Assembly: GCF_031755915.1 (NCBI RefSeq)
Contig: NC_083382.1
Span: 1 to 64,000, forward strand
Direction: 5' to 3'
DNA from: Ziziphus jujuba
Lineage: Eukaryota; Streptophyta; Magnoliopsida; Rosales; Rhamnaceae
DNA: 64,000 nucleotides
A model generated the notes under the pieces. That model was not told the DNA's origin. It did not search any database and saw nothing but the letters and a program-made list of their open reading frames with translations. Positions 34,285 to 45,545 of the stretch are shown in pieces. The position numbers and the translations under genes were made by a program. Numbering within the stretch: the first letter of the stretch is position 1; each line of letters opens with the position of its first letter.

Positions 34285-34641
34285 GCTTAAATCCTTTGGG
34301 TGTCTCAAAATATGGTCGAACATATTTTGTATGAAAGGCACAGCCAACTTTGGTATACTATACAAGCTTGGCAACATGTGTGAGTTAATTGGCTCTTGTG
34401 ATAGTAATTGGGCAGGTAGCTTGGAAGATATGAAGAGTACCATTGGATACTTGTTTATGTTTTATTTAGGTCCATTTTCATGGAGTTCACACAAGCAAAG
34501 AAACATGGTACAATCAACAGTAGAAGCTGAATACATCTCGACAGCATTAGGATCAAATCAAGCAATTTGGTTAAGGAAATTGTTTAATGAATTAGGTTGC
34601 AAGCAAACAAATGCAACCACTATTTATTGTGACAAAACTTC

Positions 34642-35636
34642 TGATACGAACCTAGGATAACCTGTTCCTAAACCCGTATTATATTAGCCCGAATCTTTAA
34701 TTAAGTACAAGTTCTAATGGAATGGACCTCAACCCCTAATCAACATGTGGTTAGAAACCTTGGTATAATGTAAACGCCACAATAGGGGATGAAAACCTAT
34801 TGATAAGTCAAGCTAAAATAACCAATTCTCTAATGGTGTTTTAGGTGTTCTTAAAGAACAAAGAGATAATTAATCTCACAAGTATTTTCTTAATCAAATC
34901 AAAGTTGTCTTCTTATTGAAAAATAAGCCTTTAAATAGGCTTTGAAAGAAACAAAATAAACCCTACAAACCCTAGGAAAAGCCGGCCACACACATAAAGA
35001 AACCTAGTTGGCCGCAACTATACTTCCTTTCCTAATCTAAGTTTGATTAATTAATTCCTTTATATTAAATTAGGAATTAATTAATTTACAATAAAATAAA
35101 AACCTTCCTAAAGTTATTTGTCCAGAAAATAAATAAATAAAAACCTAAAAAGAAATAAAGTCAATCGCAAATTAGGTAACGAGTTGACTTTGACATCTAG
35201 GCTGAATTATGTCTTCAACCAAGCTAACTTATGTCTGCCTGATGTCTGAGCTAACTTATGGCCTATCCGAGCTAACTGATGTCTATCCAAGCTAACTTGT
35301 GTCTGGCTGAGCTAACTGATGTCTATCCGAGCTAAGTTGTGTCTGGCCGAGCTAAGTTACATCCGATGTCCGAAGTCCGAGATCAGATGTCCGATATAGT
35401 TGATAGCCAAGGTGGAATGTTGTCCGAGGTATAAATGTGCTGTTGATGTCCAAAGGAACTGGTGTTGTCTGAGACATGGATGGACTGATGTTGTTCGAGG
35501 TAAAAATGCTCCCCGAGTTGTGGATGTGCTCCGACGTATGTATGCCCTCCGAGGTATCCGAGGTATGGTTGCCCTCCGAGGTATGGATATCCTCCGAGAC
35601 ATGGATGGATGTGTGGGCGCGGGCAGAATCACATCA
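34642..35636 (-). repeat. E5 3' LTR
   Basis: 995 bp from TGATACGAACCTAGG to GCAGAATCACATCA. The half nearest the internal region differs from most family LTRs: it holds tandem ~20-bp units (around GAGCTAACTGATGTCTATCC, 35200-35350, and CGAGGTATGGATATCCTC, 35420-35620). Confidence 0.94.
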
Positions 35637-36334
35637 TTCCCCTCCTCTTGAAAAGGATTTGTCTTCAAATCAAGAGCATCACCTGTAGCAAAAAGAGATA
35701 AGTCAGCAACATTAAATGTAGTACAAACATTATACTCACCCGGCAAATCAAAGCAAATCAAATTTCCATCTCGACGCAGCATAAGCTTGGACTTCCCTTG
35801 CTCAGGAAACCTTTCCTTTCTTAGGTGCAAATCTCCTGGATCAAACACTATCACAACAACAACTAAAAATACATCCTCGTTATAGCAAAAATTACTTTCT
35901 TTGAAGTTAGCAAATAATCTTTTCCAAATTTTTGAATTTCCATTAAGTAAAGCTTTCAACAATGCAGATAAAGTTCTACGCAATAAAGACATTTTTAAAT
36001 AAATATCTTTGAAATTCACGGTCAGCAATGATTGCTTATTCATAATCACTTTATTAACATCACCAAAGCTAAGATAAAAATTTATATTTTTCCTTTCTTG
36101 TCTTCCTTTTCCTTTCTCACTCATAGTCATCTCACCTTCCTCACTCTCGGCTTTTGGACCAAATTTCCCACTCTTGCTTTTATTAAAATCTCCCCACACA
36201 ACCTGAGTATTAGAAGACTTACCTTGGACAGCAAGCTCACCTTTTCCCTCTTGACTGGATGGTAGTCCACTTGGACTTTCATTTGGGAAGACATCTCCAA
36301 ATTCCTTCAAAAGAGAAATCATTGAACTTGGCAA
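35357..36334 (-). pseudogene. E5 scrambled pol frame running into the 3' LTR (325 codons)
   Basis: From 36334: [18 protein letters not shown] (pre-RT), charged linker, [19 protein letters not shown], integrase shard LRRTLSALLKALL, RT shard LFANFKESNFCYNEDVF, integrase C-terminal pieces [15 protein letters not shown] and FNVADLSLF, and NPFQEEGND at the PPT. The frame continues from about residue 233 into the LTR as an Arg/Pro/Ser-rich tail with repeats such as RRISIPRRATIPRIPRRA. No RT, RNase H or integrase catalytic residues remain. The tail has no family match I recognise. Confidence 0.85.
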
Positions 36335-37677
36335 TTGAAGTCCTTCAAAGTTAGTTTGATCATTAAAATAATTTTCTTATAAATCATGTCCAAAAAGGGT
36401 TTTGTACATTCAATAGCCTTATTAATATTCCTAAAACTCAAATAAAAATTCTGGTTTTTCCTCTCTTTTCTTTCTTTTCTTTTTCTTTCCTCGGTTTGGC
36501 TCTCATTGGCGAAAATTTCCAGATTTTTTGTGTTCTCAGGTTTGCTCTCTTTTCTCACCCCTCTCTCAGCTTTTTCTTGGTTCTTTGACTCAATTTGAGT
36601 TTTAGAAAGCTTACCTTGATCAGCAATCTCAATCTCACCTTCTTGAAAGGATGGTGAAGCCGTTGGTGCCATACTTGCTTTTTCCTTGAGCTTTTCGGCT
36701 TCTCTCTTTTGTTGCATTTTTAATTGATCTTTGTAAACCTCCTTAGGAGATAATGGCTCCAGCTTGATTTTTTTCCCTTTAAACCTGAAAACAATACTAT
36801 TTTCTCGACCAAAATAAGTAGCATCTTTATCAAACTGCCATGGCCGACCTAATAGTATATGTCCAGCAATCATGGGTACAATATCACATAAAACTACATC
36901 CTCATATCTACCTATATTAAATTTTACTTTGGCTTGTTTGTTTACTTTCATCTCACCACTATCATTAAGCCATTGTAATCTATATGATTCAGGATGTTTT
37001 ATTGTTTTTAAGCCCAATTTATCAACTACAAGGTTACTTATTACATTAGTACAACTCCCACTATCTATAATCATACTACAAATTTTACCTTTTATTTCAC
37101 AACGAGTGTGGAAGATGTTCTCACGCTGAATTTGTTTTTCATCCTTGTAGACAGCAAGTACCCTCCTCGAGACCAAATTTAGGTCAATATTTGATGTGTT
37201 TAATGGTTCGGCCTCTTCATCCCGTCCTTCATCTTCTTGTTCAATTTCATCCTCACTAGCCTCACTTTCGGATTCTACCTCTCCATTACCCTTAATTACC
37301 ATTATCCTTCTATTTAGGCATTGGTTGGATATATGTTCCCTTCCTTGGCACTTGAAACAAATAATTTCTCTTGACTTTTGAGGTTTAGGTTCAGATTTTA
37401 CCTCACCTTTAATGGCTTGGAGAGATTCGATTTTAAATTCTCTCCTCGGCCGGTTGGTAGCTTCTTCACCAAGTTTCGGCTTCAGCTTGCTTTCATAGGT
37501 GGAATTGTTTTCCCAGCCACTTGAACTTGTCCTTCCATTGCTAGAAACTCCTCCAAGCCGTGTGCTAACACCCCTCCTCTTGAATTGGTTCTCAAGCTTA
37601 ATTGCTACATGCAACATCTCCTCCAATTCCAAGTATTGTTGTAATTCAAGCTGGTTGGCAATGTCACGATTTAACAC
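36319..37677 (-). pseudogene. E5 Gag C-terminus, CCHC knuckle and protease (452 codons)
   Basis: One open frame: Gag capsid end (RDIANQLELQQYLELEEML), knuckle CFKCQGREHISNQC (CX2CX4HX4C, complete), acidic linker, protease with [19 protein letters not shown] and [11 protein letters not shown], then the charged linker and FYLSFRNINKAIECTK. A one-base loss near 36375 shifts the frame before the pre-RT segment. The protease keeps its DSG and second conserved block, so the fold may be intact. Confidence 0.9.
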
Positions 37678-38477
37678 TCCAAGAAATCTTGCACCTCTCT
37701 ATCCTCATTCATATTCAGCCTCATCATTAACATCTCCATCTCTTTGTAATAATCCTCCACGGACCTACTTCCTTGAGACAAAGATTGAAGCCTTTGATGC
37801 AGCAACCTATGGTAATGAGATGGCACAAACCGCTTTCTCATGGCTCCTTTCATTTGACGCCATGTTGTAAACAAGTCATCACCAACTCTCCTTCGGGTAT
37901 TTTGCTCATTGGTCCACCATTGGAGAGCATAATGTCCAAACTCCATTGCTGCCAACTTCACCTTCTTACCCTCCGAATAATTATGGTAGTCAAATATCAT
38001 CTTCATCTTTTCTTCCCACTCCAAATACGCCTCGGGATCACTTTTACCCATAAAAGTTGGGATGTTGATCTTGATATTTCCCAAATCATCATCTGTATCT
38101 TCCCTCCTATATCTTCCATGGCCAGCTCTATCTTGGACAGCAAAGGATTCATCCATGCCTTCCTTAAAGTCTCCACCGAATGGCTCCTCATCAAATTCCT
38201 TTCTCGGTCTCTCGCGACCTCCTCGTCCTCGGCCTCGCCCTCCATGGAATTCTTGCCTATTTCTTATCTTCGGCATTCCTTGTGAGGCTTCTAGCCTTCC
38301 CATTCTTTGATTTATATGCTCAACTTGAGCACTAACCCTCTGTATTGACTCCAAAATAGCTCTCATGTCCACTTGGTCTCCACTCCCGGTAGCTCGGGCA
38401 TCGCCATGGAATGCTACGGACTCTTCCTCATTGATCCTCAAGGGTGGATCTCCTCTCCTTATTCTTGATTCTGTCAT
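37671..38477 (-). pseudogene. E5 Gag N-terminal and capsid frame (268 codons)
   Basis: ATG at 38477: MTESRIRRGDPPLRINEEES, a coiled-coil-like stretch (ESIQRVSAQVEHINQRMGRL), Gly/Arg-rich GGRGRGRGGRERPR, acidic segment, then capsid FMGKSDPEAYLEWEEKMKMI, HYALQWWTNEQNTRRRVGDD and LLHQRLQSLSQGSRSVEDYY. A deletion of about eight bases near 37690 shifts the frame (NEDREVQDFLEC-stop); the capsid end continues in the next frame. Confidence 0.94.
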
Positions 38478-39671
38478 GTTAGTATAATAATGAAATAGAA
38501 ATAAAATAGGACCTTACAATTTCACTCCCTTACGTGTTTCACTCAAATGAGGGCTCGACACTCATGTTTGCACACTAGTTTCGGCTTTTACCCTCTTTTA
38601 AGCTCACACACTCTTGCCTTTTTCCACTCAATGAATTATCTCAAAGTTCTAATTAAAACACCCACAAAACAGCAATTAGATCACTAGTATGTTTTAATTA
38701 AACTTATCAATAAAAAATAAGCAAAAAAGTAGGCAATCCGAAAGAATCCAGCAAATCCTAATTTTTCGGCTTTTTAGACAAGAAAACACATAAAATAATG
38801 GGAAAACGTTGGAATTTTTGAAAACTACACCAGGTGGTAGTAGATTATGAGTTCAAGAATAAAATTCCAGGAAAAGAAATTCAAGTACGAACAAGAATCA
38901 AATTGAACAAAAATATAGAGAAGTGTTGGTTGTTGTTCTTGTAATTCAAGTTTTGTATCAATTCCTTTAACTAATTTTAATCCAAATAATTTAGCACTCA
39001 AACTCGATTATCCAGCAGTAAAACTAACCCTCCAGAAACTCCAAATATGGAATAAATAATAAAAAAATCAGCAGTTACAAGAAATTTCCAGCAACAAACT
39101 TCAACACCAATTTTCAACAAACCGATATATATAGATATATATATTTTTTTATATTCAGCTTTCTTCTTTTTTTTTTTTTTTTTTTGTTCTTCTCTTTTTT
39201 TTTTTTTCACTCACTGAATATTAGGCACAACTACAGTAGCAAGAATAAACAACAAATTTGCAATTCCAACTCCAAAAATTCACCAAACCCGTGACCTCCA
39301 AATAAACACAAATGTGCAGTTTTTTTTTTTTCCTTTTTTAAATGTTGCCGCAAACACCTTTTTTTTTTTTTTTTTTTTTTTGAACAGATGAATGCAAATA
39401 TTTAAGACTAAAACAGCAAATAAAATCCACAAAAACCAAAATTAACAAGAACAATGATGAAAAAAAAAAAACCAACAAACTAGGAAACAAAAAAAAAAAA
39501 AATACGGTAAAACTAGGAAATCCTAATTCAACTAGGAATGAATATTTTTTTTTTTTTTAAAGATGCAGAACGTGTAGGGGATGGATGCAACCTTAACCTA
39601 ATGCTAAAATTACAGAATAACACAAAAACAAATAAAACAAATAAAGATAGATCAAACCTGAACAAAATTTA
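38478..39671 (-). other. E5 5' leader
   Basis: AT-rich untranslated region with long A/T homopolymers (39170-39210, 39320-39380, 39540-39560). It contains a shifted form of the leader frame seen in E1, E3 and E7. No gene is recognised. Confidence 0.75.
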
Positions 39672-39683
39672 GCTCTGATACCA
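39672..39683 (-). promoter_or_regulatory. E5 primer binding site
   Basis: GCTCTGATACCA on +, i.e. TGGTATCAGAGC on the element strand, separated by two bases from the LTR. Matches initiator tRNA-Met. Confidence 0.9.
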
Positions 39684-39685
39684 AA

Positions 39686-40707
39686 TGATACGAACCTAGG
39701 GCGACCTACTCCTAAACCCGTATTATATTAGCCCAGATCTTTAATTAAGTTCAAGTTCTAATGGAATGGACCTCAACCCCTATCCAACCTGTGGTTAGAA
39801 ACCTTGGTATAATGTAGACACCACAATAGGGGATGGAAAACCTATTGATAAGTCAAGCTAAAACAACCAATTCTCTAATGGCGTTTTAGGTGTTCTCAAA
39901 GAACGAAGAGATAATTAATCTCACAAGTATTTTCTTAATCAAATCAAAGTTGTCCTCTTATTGAAAAATAATCCTTTAAATAGGCTTTGAAAGAAACAAA
40001 ATAAACCCTAAAAACCCTAGGAAAAACCGGAGACACACATAAAGAAACCTAGTTGGCCGCAACTATACTTCCTTTCCTAATCTAGGTTTGATTAATTAAT
40101 TCCTTTATATTAAATTAGGAATTAATTAATTTACAATAAAATAAAAACCTTCCTAAAGTTATTTGTCCAGAAAATAAATAATAAAAACCCAAAAAGAAAT
40201 AAAGTCAATCGCAAATTAGGTAACGAGTTGACTTTGACATCTAGGCTGAATTATGTCTTCAACCGAGCTAACTTATGTCTGCTTGATGTCTAAGCTAACT
40301 TATGGCCTATCCAAGCTAACTGATGTCTGTCCAAGCTAACTTGTGTCTGGCCGAGCTAACTGATGTCTATCCAAACTAAGTTGTGTCTGGCCGAGCTAAG
40401 TTACATCCGATGTCCGAAGTCCGAGATCAGATGTCTGATATAGTTGATAGCCGAGGTGGAATGTTGTCCAAGGTATAAATGTGCTGTTGATGTCCAAAGG
40501 AACTAGTGTTGTTCAAGACATGGATGACACCAGTGTTGTCCGAGACATGGATGGACTGATGTTGTCCAAGGTAAAAATGCTCCCCGAGGTGTGGATGCGC
40601 TCCGACGTATGGATGCCCTCTGAGGTATCCGAGGTATGGTTGCCCTTCGAGGTATGGATATCCTCCAAGACATGGATGGATGTGTAGACGCGGGCAGAAT
40701 CACATCA
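39686..40707 (-). repeat. E5 5' LTR
   Basis: 1022 bp; same subtype as the 3' LTR but about 27 bp longer, mainly from an extra GACATGGATGACACCAGTG-type unit near 40520. TATTTAAA (complement at 39975-39982) is kept as a possible TATA box. Confidence 0.94.
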
Positions 40708-40954
40708 ACTTCAGCATTTCCATCATAAAAAATCTAGTACAACAAAGAACAACCAAGCACATCCTTATGAAGTACCATAGTATCCAAGAGGCTGAAAGAA
40801 ACAAAGAAACCAATTTAATGCATTGTACCACTCAAGACCAGCTAGCTGACATTCTTACAACACCATTGCCAAAAGATAGACTTCAAATGCTTAAAACTCT
40901 TCTTCACATCATGCGTAACATTGCCAAGGAGGAGCAGAGAATCTTGGATTTGTA

Positions 40955-41650
40955 GTAAATATTCAACAATTTGTTGAGATTGCATTTGTTTAATGGTAGC
41001 ATCATTGTAGTGGCCGAGCCTTTTGTGCCACAATTCCGAATCTTCTTGAACTTTGCTTCTCGTAGCCAATTGATTTTCTTGATTGAAATCAACCATAATT
41101 CTATTATCTTTCATATGGATAAGTAATATAAATTTTCCAACCTTAGATATTTTACAACTTGTATCTAAGAACTTCAAAGTTATCCTTTCTTCATAAATTG
41201 TAGCCCACTTAACAAATTTTTGGACAGATTTGGTACATACAAGACATTTGTGATTTGAATTATACCTTTTGGTGTTTTAATGGCCAATCTTCTTTTCCTT
41301 GTTTCTCCATGATTTGTCCATTTGTAGCCTTGATTTTTGTTGCAATTCTTTGATTAAGCTTTACAAACAGGTCATGGTTATTGCACATGTGATTTCTACA
41401 CCCGTTGTCCAAAATCCATGAATCTTTAGATGAGCTGGCAAGGTTGCAAGTTGCTGTAAAGATATGTTCATGCTCTCCACTTAACTCTTCGAGTTTATGA
41501 GCATGTCTTGCCTCTTGTTTTTGGTTACTTTGCCTGTAAACTCATTTCATATGATCAAATTGCTTGCAAAATTTGCATTGAGCATTCGGTCTCCACCAAC
41601 ATATCTTGGCCATGTGTCCTTGCTTTTTGGAAATTATACAAGGACCATAG
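40955..41650 (-). pseudogene. Ty1/copia Gag knuckle-protease-pre-integrase fragment
   Basis: Minus strand from 41650: CCHC-like KKQGHMAKICWW, then the protease region WILDNGCRNHMCNNHDLF (the usual D-S-G is D-N-G), VPNLSKN-like sequence, NQLATRSK and the GAG-pre-integrase motif ELWHKRLGHYNDATIKQM. It runs opposite to the copia RNase H that ends at 40950, so the two are joined tail to tail. Frameshifts are present. Confidence 0.87.
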
Positions 41651-42479
41651 TGATGCGAATCCGCCCGAGTTCGCACAACTGACAGTTCACTGGGGTACTG
41701 ATCGGATACGGATGAAGACTAGACCAATAACTAGGGCTCAAACTAAGAGGTTTAAGGACAACCTTGCTGCCTTTATCCAGAAAGTAATTTATTCTCAAAA
41801 TGGCTTGTCCATGCCTAAAGATAAAAAACCTTTTTGAAGCATCCAAGCAGTGGAGGTTGATACATCGGACATTTTATATCGGACACCCATACATCGGACA
41901 TTTTATATCGGACACCCATGCCTCAGACATCTGACCTCGGACTTTGGACATCATACATAACTTAATTCAGACATCAGGAAGACATAAGTTAGCTTAGATA
42001 GACATAAGTTAGCTCAGACATCAGACATAAGTCAGCTTAGTTGTCAAACTAGTCAACTCGTTTTCTAATTTGCGTTTGACTTTTTTTGGGTTTTTATTTA
42101 TTTATTTGCTTGAAAAATAAGTTTAGGAAAGTTATTATTTTATTATTTTTATTGTAAATTAATTAATTCCTACTTCAAAATAAAGGAATTAATTAATCCA
42201 ATTTAGATTAGGAAAGGATGGGAAATTAGGCAATTTCCTAATTGGATTCTATATTGGCTGAAAGTTTCTAATCCTTTTAGGGTTTTATTTTGTTCATTCA
42301 AAGCCTATTTAAAGGCTTATTTTCAATGAACACCTAAAACACCATTAGTGAATGAGTGTTTTAGTTTGACTTATCAATAGGACATCCATCACCTATTGTG
42401 GCGTCTTCATCTTATACCAAGGTTTCTAATCACAGGTTTGTTAGGGGTTAAGGTGACCATATAATACAGGTTTAGGACT
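41651..42479 (+). repeat. E6 gypsy LTR, plus orientation, 3' end lost
   Basis: Begins TGATGCGAATCCGCC and resembles the E3 LTR, with the ATCGGACATTTTATATCGG repeats near 41865-41925. About 45 bp are missing after GGTGACCAT near 42455, and the terminal GTTCGTATCA is absent. The LTR runs head-on into the E7 3' LTR. Confidence 0.88.
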
Positions 42480-42492
42480 ACCTGCTCCTAAA

Positions 42493-43620
42493 CCTAGGAC
42501 GACCTGCTCCTAAACCCGTATTATATTAGCCCGGATCTTTAATTAAGTTCAAGTTCTAATGGAATGGACCTCAACCCCTAACCAACCTGTGGTTCAAAAC
42601 CTTGGTATAATGTAGACGCCACAATAGGGGATGGAAAACCTATTGACAAGTCAAGCTAAAACAACCAATTCTCTAATGGCGTTTTAGGTGTTCTCAAAGA
42701 ACGAAGAGATAATTAATCTCACAAGTATTTTCTTAATCAAATCAATGTTTTATTCATATTGAAAAATAAGCCTTTAAATAGGCTACAAAGCCATGAAATA
42801 AAACCCTAAAAATAAAGAAAAACCGGCCACCATACATAAAAAAACATAGTTGGCCGAAACTATACTTCCTTTCCTAATCTAAGTTTGATTACTTAATTCC
42901 TTTATATTAAATTAGGAATTAATTAATTTACAATGGAAAGAATAAAATAAAAACCTTCCTAAAGTTATTTTTCCAGAAAATAAATAAGTAAAGGCAAAAA
43001 AGTAATGGTAGTTTCCTAAAACAGAAAGTAAAAACAAATTAGGAAACTAAAAATGCTAGCCTTTTTGATCAAGTTGACTTTGATCAATCTTTGACCTTTT
43101 TGAGCTTTAAATCAGCTTCTAGATGCTTTGTAGGATGCCAAATAAGCTGAATATGAAGTCCCACACGTTTCCCATGCTTGGAAAAATAAGAAAGGGCTAA
43201 TACAGTAAAATACAGTAAAGCCAGCAAGCAATACAGCAAATTCGACCAAATTGTTGATGCTGTCCGTACAAGCCCTTTTTGATTGCATTTGAGGCTGCTT
43301 TAACTTGATTCCATGACCTCTGAGGCATATTTATTGAACCCATAAAGCATTGGAACCATTTCATGCTTCCCGGACTCCAAAAATGTACCAAAATCGTCAC
43401 CCGGGTCCGTATCGGCTTCCACCACTTGGATGCTTAGAATAGGCTTTGTATCTTCAAGTATGGACAAGCTCTGTTGATATTGATTACCCCCTGTATAAAT
43501 ACTCCCAGGTTGTCCTTAAATCTCTTAATTTGAGCTCTTGTGATTGGCCTAGTCTTCATCCGTGTCAAGCCACCACCACAGTGGGTTATCGGTTGAGCGG
43601 GCTCGGGCGGAATCACATCA
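42493..43620 (-). repeat. E7 3' LTR
   Basis: 1128 bp beginning CCTAGGACGACCTGC instead of TGATACGAACCTAGG. It ends GGAATCACATCA before the PPT complement. Minus-strand codons of the LTR start extend the pol frame by about 61 residues. Confidence 0.93.
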
Positions 43621-45545
43621 TTCCCCTCCGCTTGAAAAGGATTTGTCCTCAAATCAAGATCATCACCTGCAGCAAAAGGCATTAAATCAGCAACATTAAA
43701 TGCAGCACTCATGTTATACTCACCCGGTAAATCAAGCTTGTAGGCATTCTTGTTATTCGGCTCCAAAACTTGAAAAAGTCCATCCATAGGCGGCATGAGC
43801 TTTGACTTTCTTTGTTTAGGAAACCTTTCCTTTCGTAAGTGCAACCAAACCAATTCTCCTGGGTCAAACACTATTACAACAAAATCTAGAAATACATGCT
43901 CATTATGGTAAAAATTACACTTTTTAAAGTTAGCAAACAATGTTTCCCAAATTTTCAAATTACCACTAAGTAAAGCTCTCAACAATGCAGATAAAGTTCT
44001 ATGCAATAAAGACATCTTTAAATAAGTATCTTTAAAATTCATGGTCAGCAATGATTTCTTATTCATAATTACTTTATTAACATCACCAAAGCTACGATAA
44101 AAATTTATATTCTTCCTTTCTTGGCTTCCTTTTCCTTTCTCACTCAATGCCATCTCACCTTCCTCACTCTCGGCTTTTGCACCAAATTTTTCACTCTTGG
44201 TTTTATTAAAATCTTTCCACACAACCTGAGTATTAGAAGACTTACCTTGGATAGCAAGCTCACCTTTTCCCTCTTGATTGGATGGTAGTCCACTTGGAAT
44301 TTCATTTGGGAAGACATCTCCAAATTCCTTCAAAAGAGAAATCATTGAACTTGGCAATTCAAGTTCTTCAAAGTTAGTTTGATCATTAAAATAATTTTCT
44401 TTATAAATCATGACCAGAAAAGGTTTCTTACACTCAACAACCTTATTAATATCCCCTAAACTTAAATAAAAGTTGCTACTTGACCTTTCTTTTCTTTCTT
44501 TTTCTTTTTCCCCCTTGGATTGGCACAAACCTTCGGATTTCCCTTCCTTCTCCAAGCTCTTGGGTTTGCCACTCTCTTTCCCCTCTCTTTTGATTTTTCC
44601 TTGATCTTTCCACTCAATATGAGTCTTAGAAACCTTACCTTGATCAACAACCTCATTCTTACCTTCTTGAAAGGATGGTGAAGCCGTTGGTGCCATACTT
44701 GCTTTTTCCTTAAGCTTTTCGGCTTCTCTCCTTTGTTGCATTTGTAATTGGTCTTCGTAAACCTCTTTAGGAGATAATGGTTCCAGCTTGACCTTCTTCC
44801 CTTTAAACCTAAAAACAATACTATTTTCTCGACCAAAATGAGTAGCATCTTTATCAAATTGCCATGGCTTACCTAATAGTATATGTCCAGCAATCATGGG
44901 TACAATATCACATAAAACTACATCCTCATATCTATCTATATTAAATTTTACTTTTGCTTGTTTATTCACTTTTATTTCACCACTATCATTAAGCCATTGT
45001 AATCTACAAGGTTCTGGATGTTTAATAGTTATTAAGCCTAATTTATCAACTACAATGTTACTAATTACATTTGTACAACTTCCACTATCAATAATCATAC
45101 TACAAATCTTACCTTGAATTTCACATCGGGTGTGGAAGATGTTCTCTCTTTGAATTTCATCCTCATCTTTGTATGCAGCAAGTACTCTCCTAGAAAGCAA
45201 GTTTAATTCAGCATTGGATGCTTGCAAGGTTTCGGGTTCATCCTCCAAGTACTCCTCCTCTTGCTTGGCTTCCCCCTCACTTTCTTCACTTTCCGATTCT
45301 AGCTTGTCATTGCCCTTTAACACCATGATTCTTCTATTCGGGCATTGGCTAGCAATGTGTCCTCCTCCCTGGCACTTAAAACACACAAATTCATGAGTTG
45401 TAGAAGGTTTAGGATCTAATTTTACCTCATTCTTTGGTGCTTGGATAGATTTCTTCTTTGACTTTCGGCTTGAGCTTGCTTTCATAGATGGGATTGTTCC
45501 TCCAGCCACTTGAATTGGACCTTCCACTGTTGGAAACACCTCCAA
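43434..45545 (-). CDS. E7 knuckle-protease-scrambled pol frame with LTR-encoded tail (703 codons)
   Basis: Residues 1 to about 33 are out of frame with Gag, so the true product probably joined Gag upstream before a frameshift near 45450. Then: CCHC knuckle C55-C58-H63-C68; acidic linker; protease with D153-S-G155 and [11 protein letters not shown]; charged linker; [38 protein letters not shown]; a second related linker [19 protein letters not shown]; integrase shard [16 protein letters not shown] shard [16 protein letters not shown]; integrase C-terminal module [20 protein letters not shown] to [14 protein letters not shown]; residues about 643-703 are encoded by the 3' LTR ([20 protein letters not shown]). 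No polymerase or integrase active site. Openness over 2.1 kb suggests recent activity or selection; expression is unknown. Confidence 0.82.
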   Translation of the reverse strand: MEVFPTVEGPIQVAGGTIPSMKASSSRKSKKKSIQAPKNEVKLDPKPSTTHEFVCFKCQGGGHIASQCPNRRIMVLKGNDKLESESEESEGEAKQEEEYLEDEPETLQASNAELNLLSRRVLAAYKDEDEIQRENIFHTRCEIQGKICSMIIDSGSCTNVISNIVVDKLGLITIKHPEPCRLQWLNDSGEIKVNKQAKVKFNIDRYEDVVLCDIVPMIAGHILLGKPWQFDKDATHFGRENSIVFRFKGKKVKLEPLSPKEVYEDQLQMQQRREAEKLKEKASMAPTASPSFQEGKNEVVDQGKVSKTHIEWKDQGKIKREGKESGKPKSLEKEGKSEGLCQSKGEKEKERKERSSSNFYLSLGDINKVVECKKPFLVMIYKENYFNDQTNFEELELPSSMISLLKEFGDVFPNEIPSGLPSNQEGKGELAIQGKSSNTQVVWKDFNKTKSEKFGAKAESEEGEMALSEKGKGSQERKNINFYRSFGDVNKVIMNKKSLLTMNFKDTYLKMSLLHRTLSALLRALLSGNLKIWETLFANFKKCNFYHNEHVFLDFVVIVFDPGELVWLHLRKERFPKQRKSKLMPPMDGLFQVLEPNNKNAYKLDLPGEYNMSAAFNVADLMPFAAGDDLDLRTNPFQAEGNDVIPPEPAQPITHCGGGLTRMKTRPITRAQIKRFKDNLGVFIQGVININRACPYLKIQSLF

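Larger units (their letters stand above)
34642..40707 (-). mobile_element. Complete gypsy element E5, deleted class, TSD ACTTC
   Basis: 6066 bp with both LTRs: 3' LTR 34642-35636, PPT complement 35637-35648, pol remnant, protease, Gag (ATG at 38477), leader, PBS complement 39672-39683, 5' LTR 39686-40707. ACTTC is duplicated at 34637-34641 and 40708-40712 within a copia RNase H codon run. It is the best-preserved full-length copy; three frameshifts separate the reading frames. Confidence 0.96.
34285..40950 (+). pseudogene. Ty1/copia RNase H fragment split by E5
   Basis: Left part 34285-34641: KGTANFGILYKLGNMCELIG, CDSNWAGSLEDMKSTIGYLF, GPFSWSSHKQRNMVQSTVEA, AIWLRKLFNELGC and YCDKTS. Right part 40708-40950: AISIIKNLVQQRTTKHILMK, YHSIQEAE and DQLADILTTPLPKDRLQ. 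Removing E5 and one ACTTC copy rejoins the CDKTSAISI motif. In the first catalytic motif SDSDWAG has become CDSNWAG, losing one acidic residue. A copia pol end, distinct from the 7622-8587 copy. Confidence 0.9.

Noticed and set aside
36872..37129. Plus-strand frames reading [20 protein letters not shown] opposite several protease regions
   Set aside because: Exact antisense of the protease; present only where the protease is open.
38998..39210. Lys-rich frames beginning MKKKK in leaders
   Set aside because: Produced by A/T homopolymers and a frame-shifted part of the leader; no consistent frame among copies.
43446..43685. Recurrent plus-strand frame of about 65-80 codons ([10 protein letters not shown]...[14 protein letters not shown]) seen in many LTRs
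   Set aside because: It is the antisense shadow of the PITRAQ coding tail; its recurrence reflects LTR copy number.
43434..45545. Host gene encoding a zinc-knuckle/protease protein
   Set aside because: It lies between Gag and the PPT of an LTR element and shares all joints with E4, E5 and E9.
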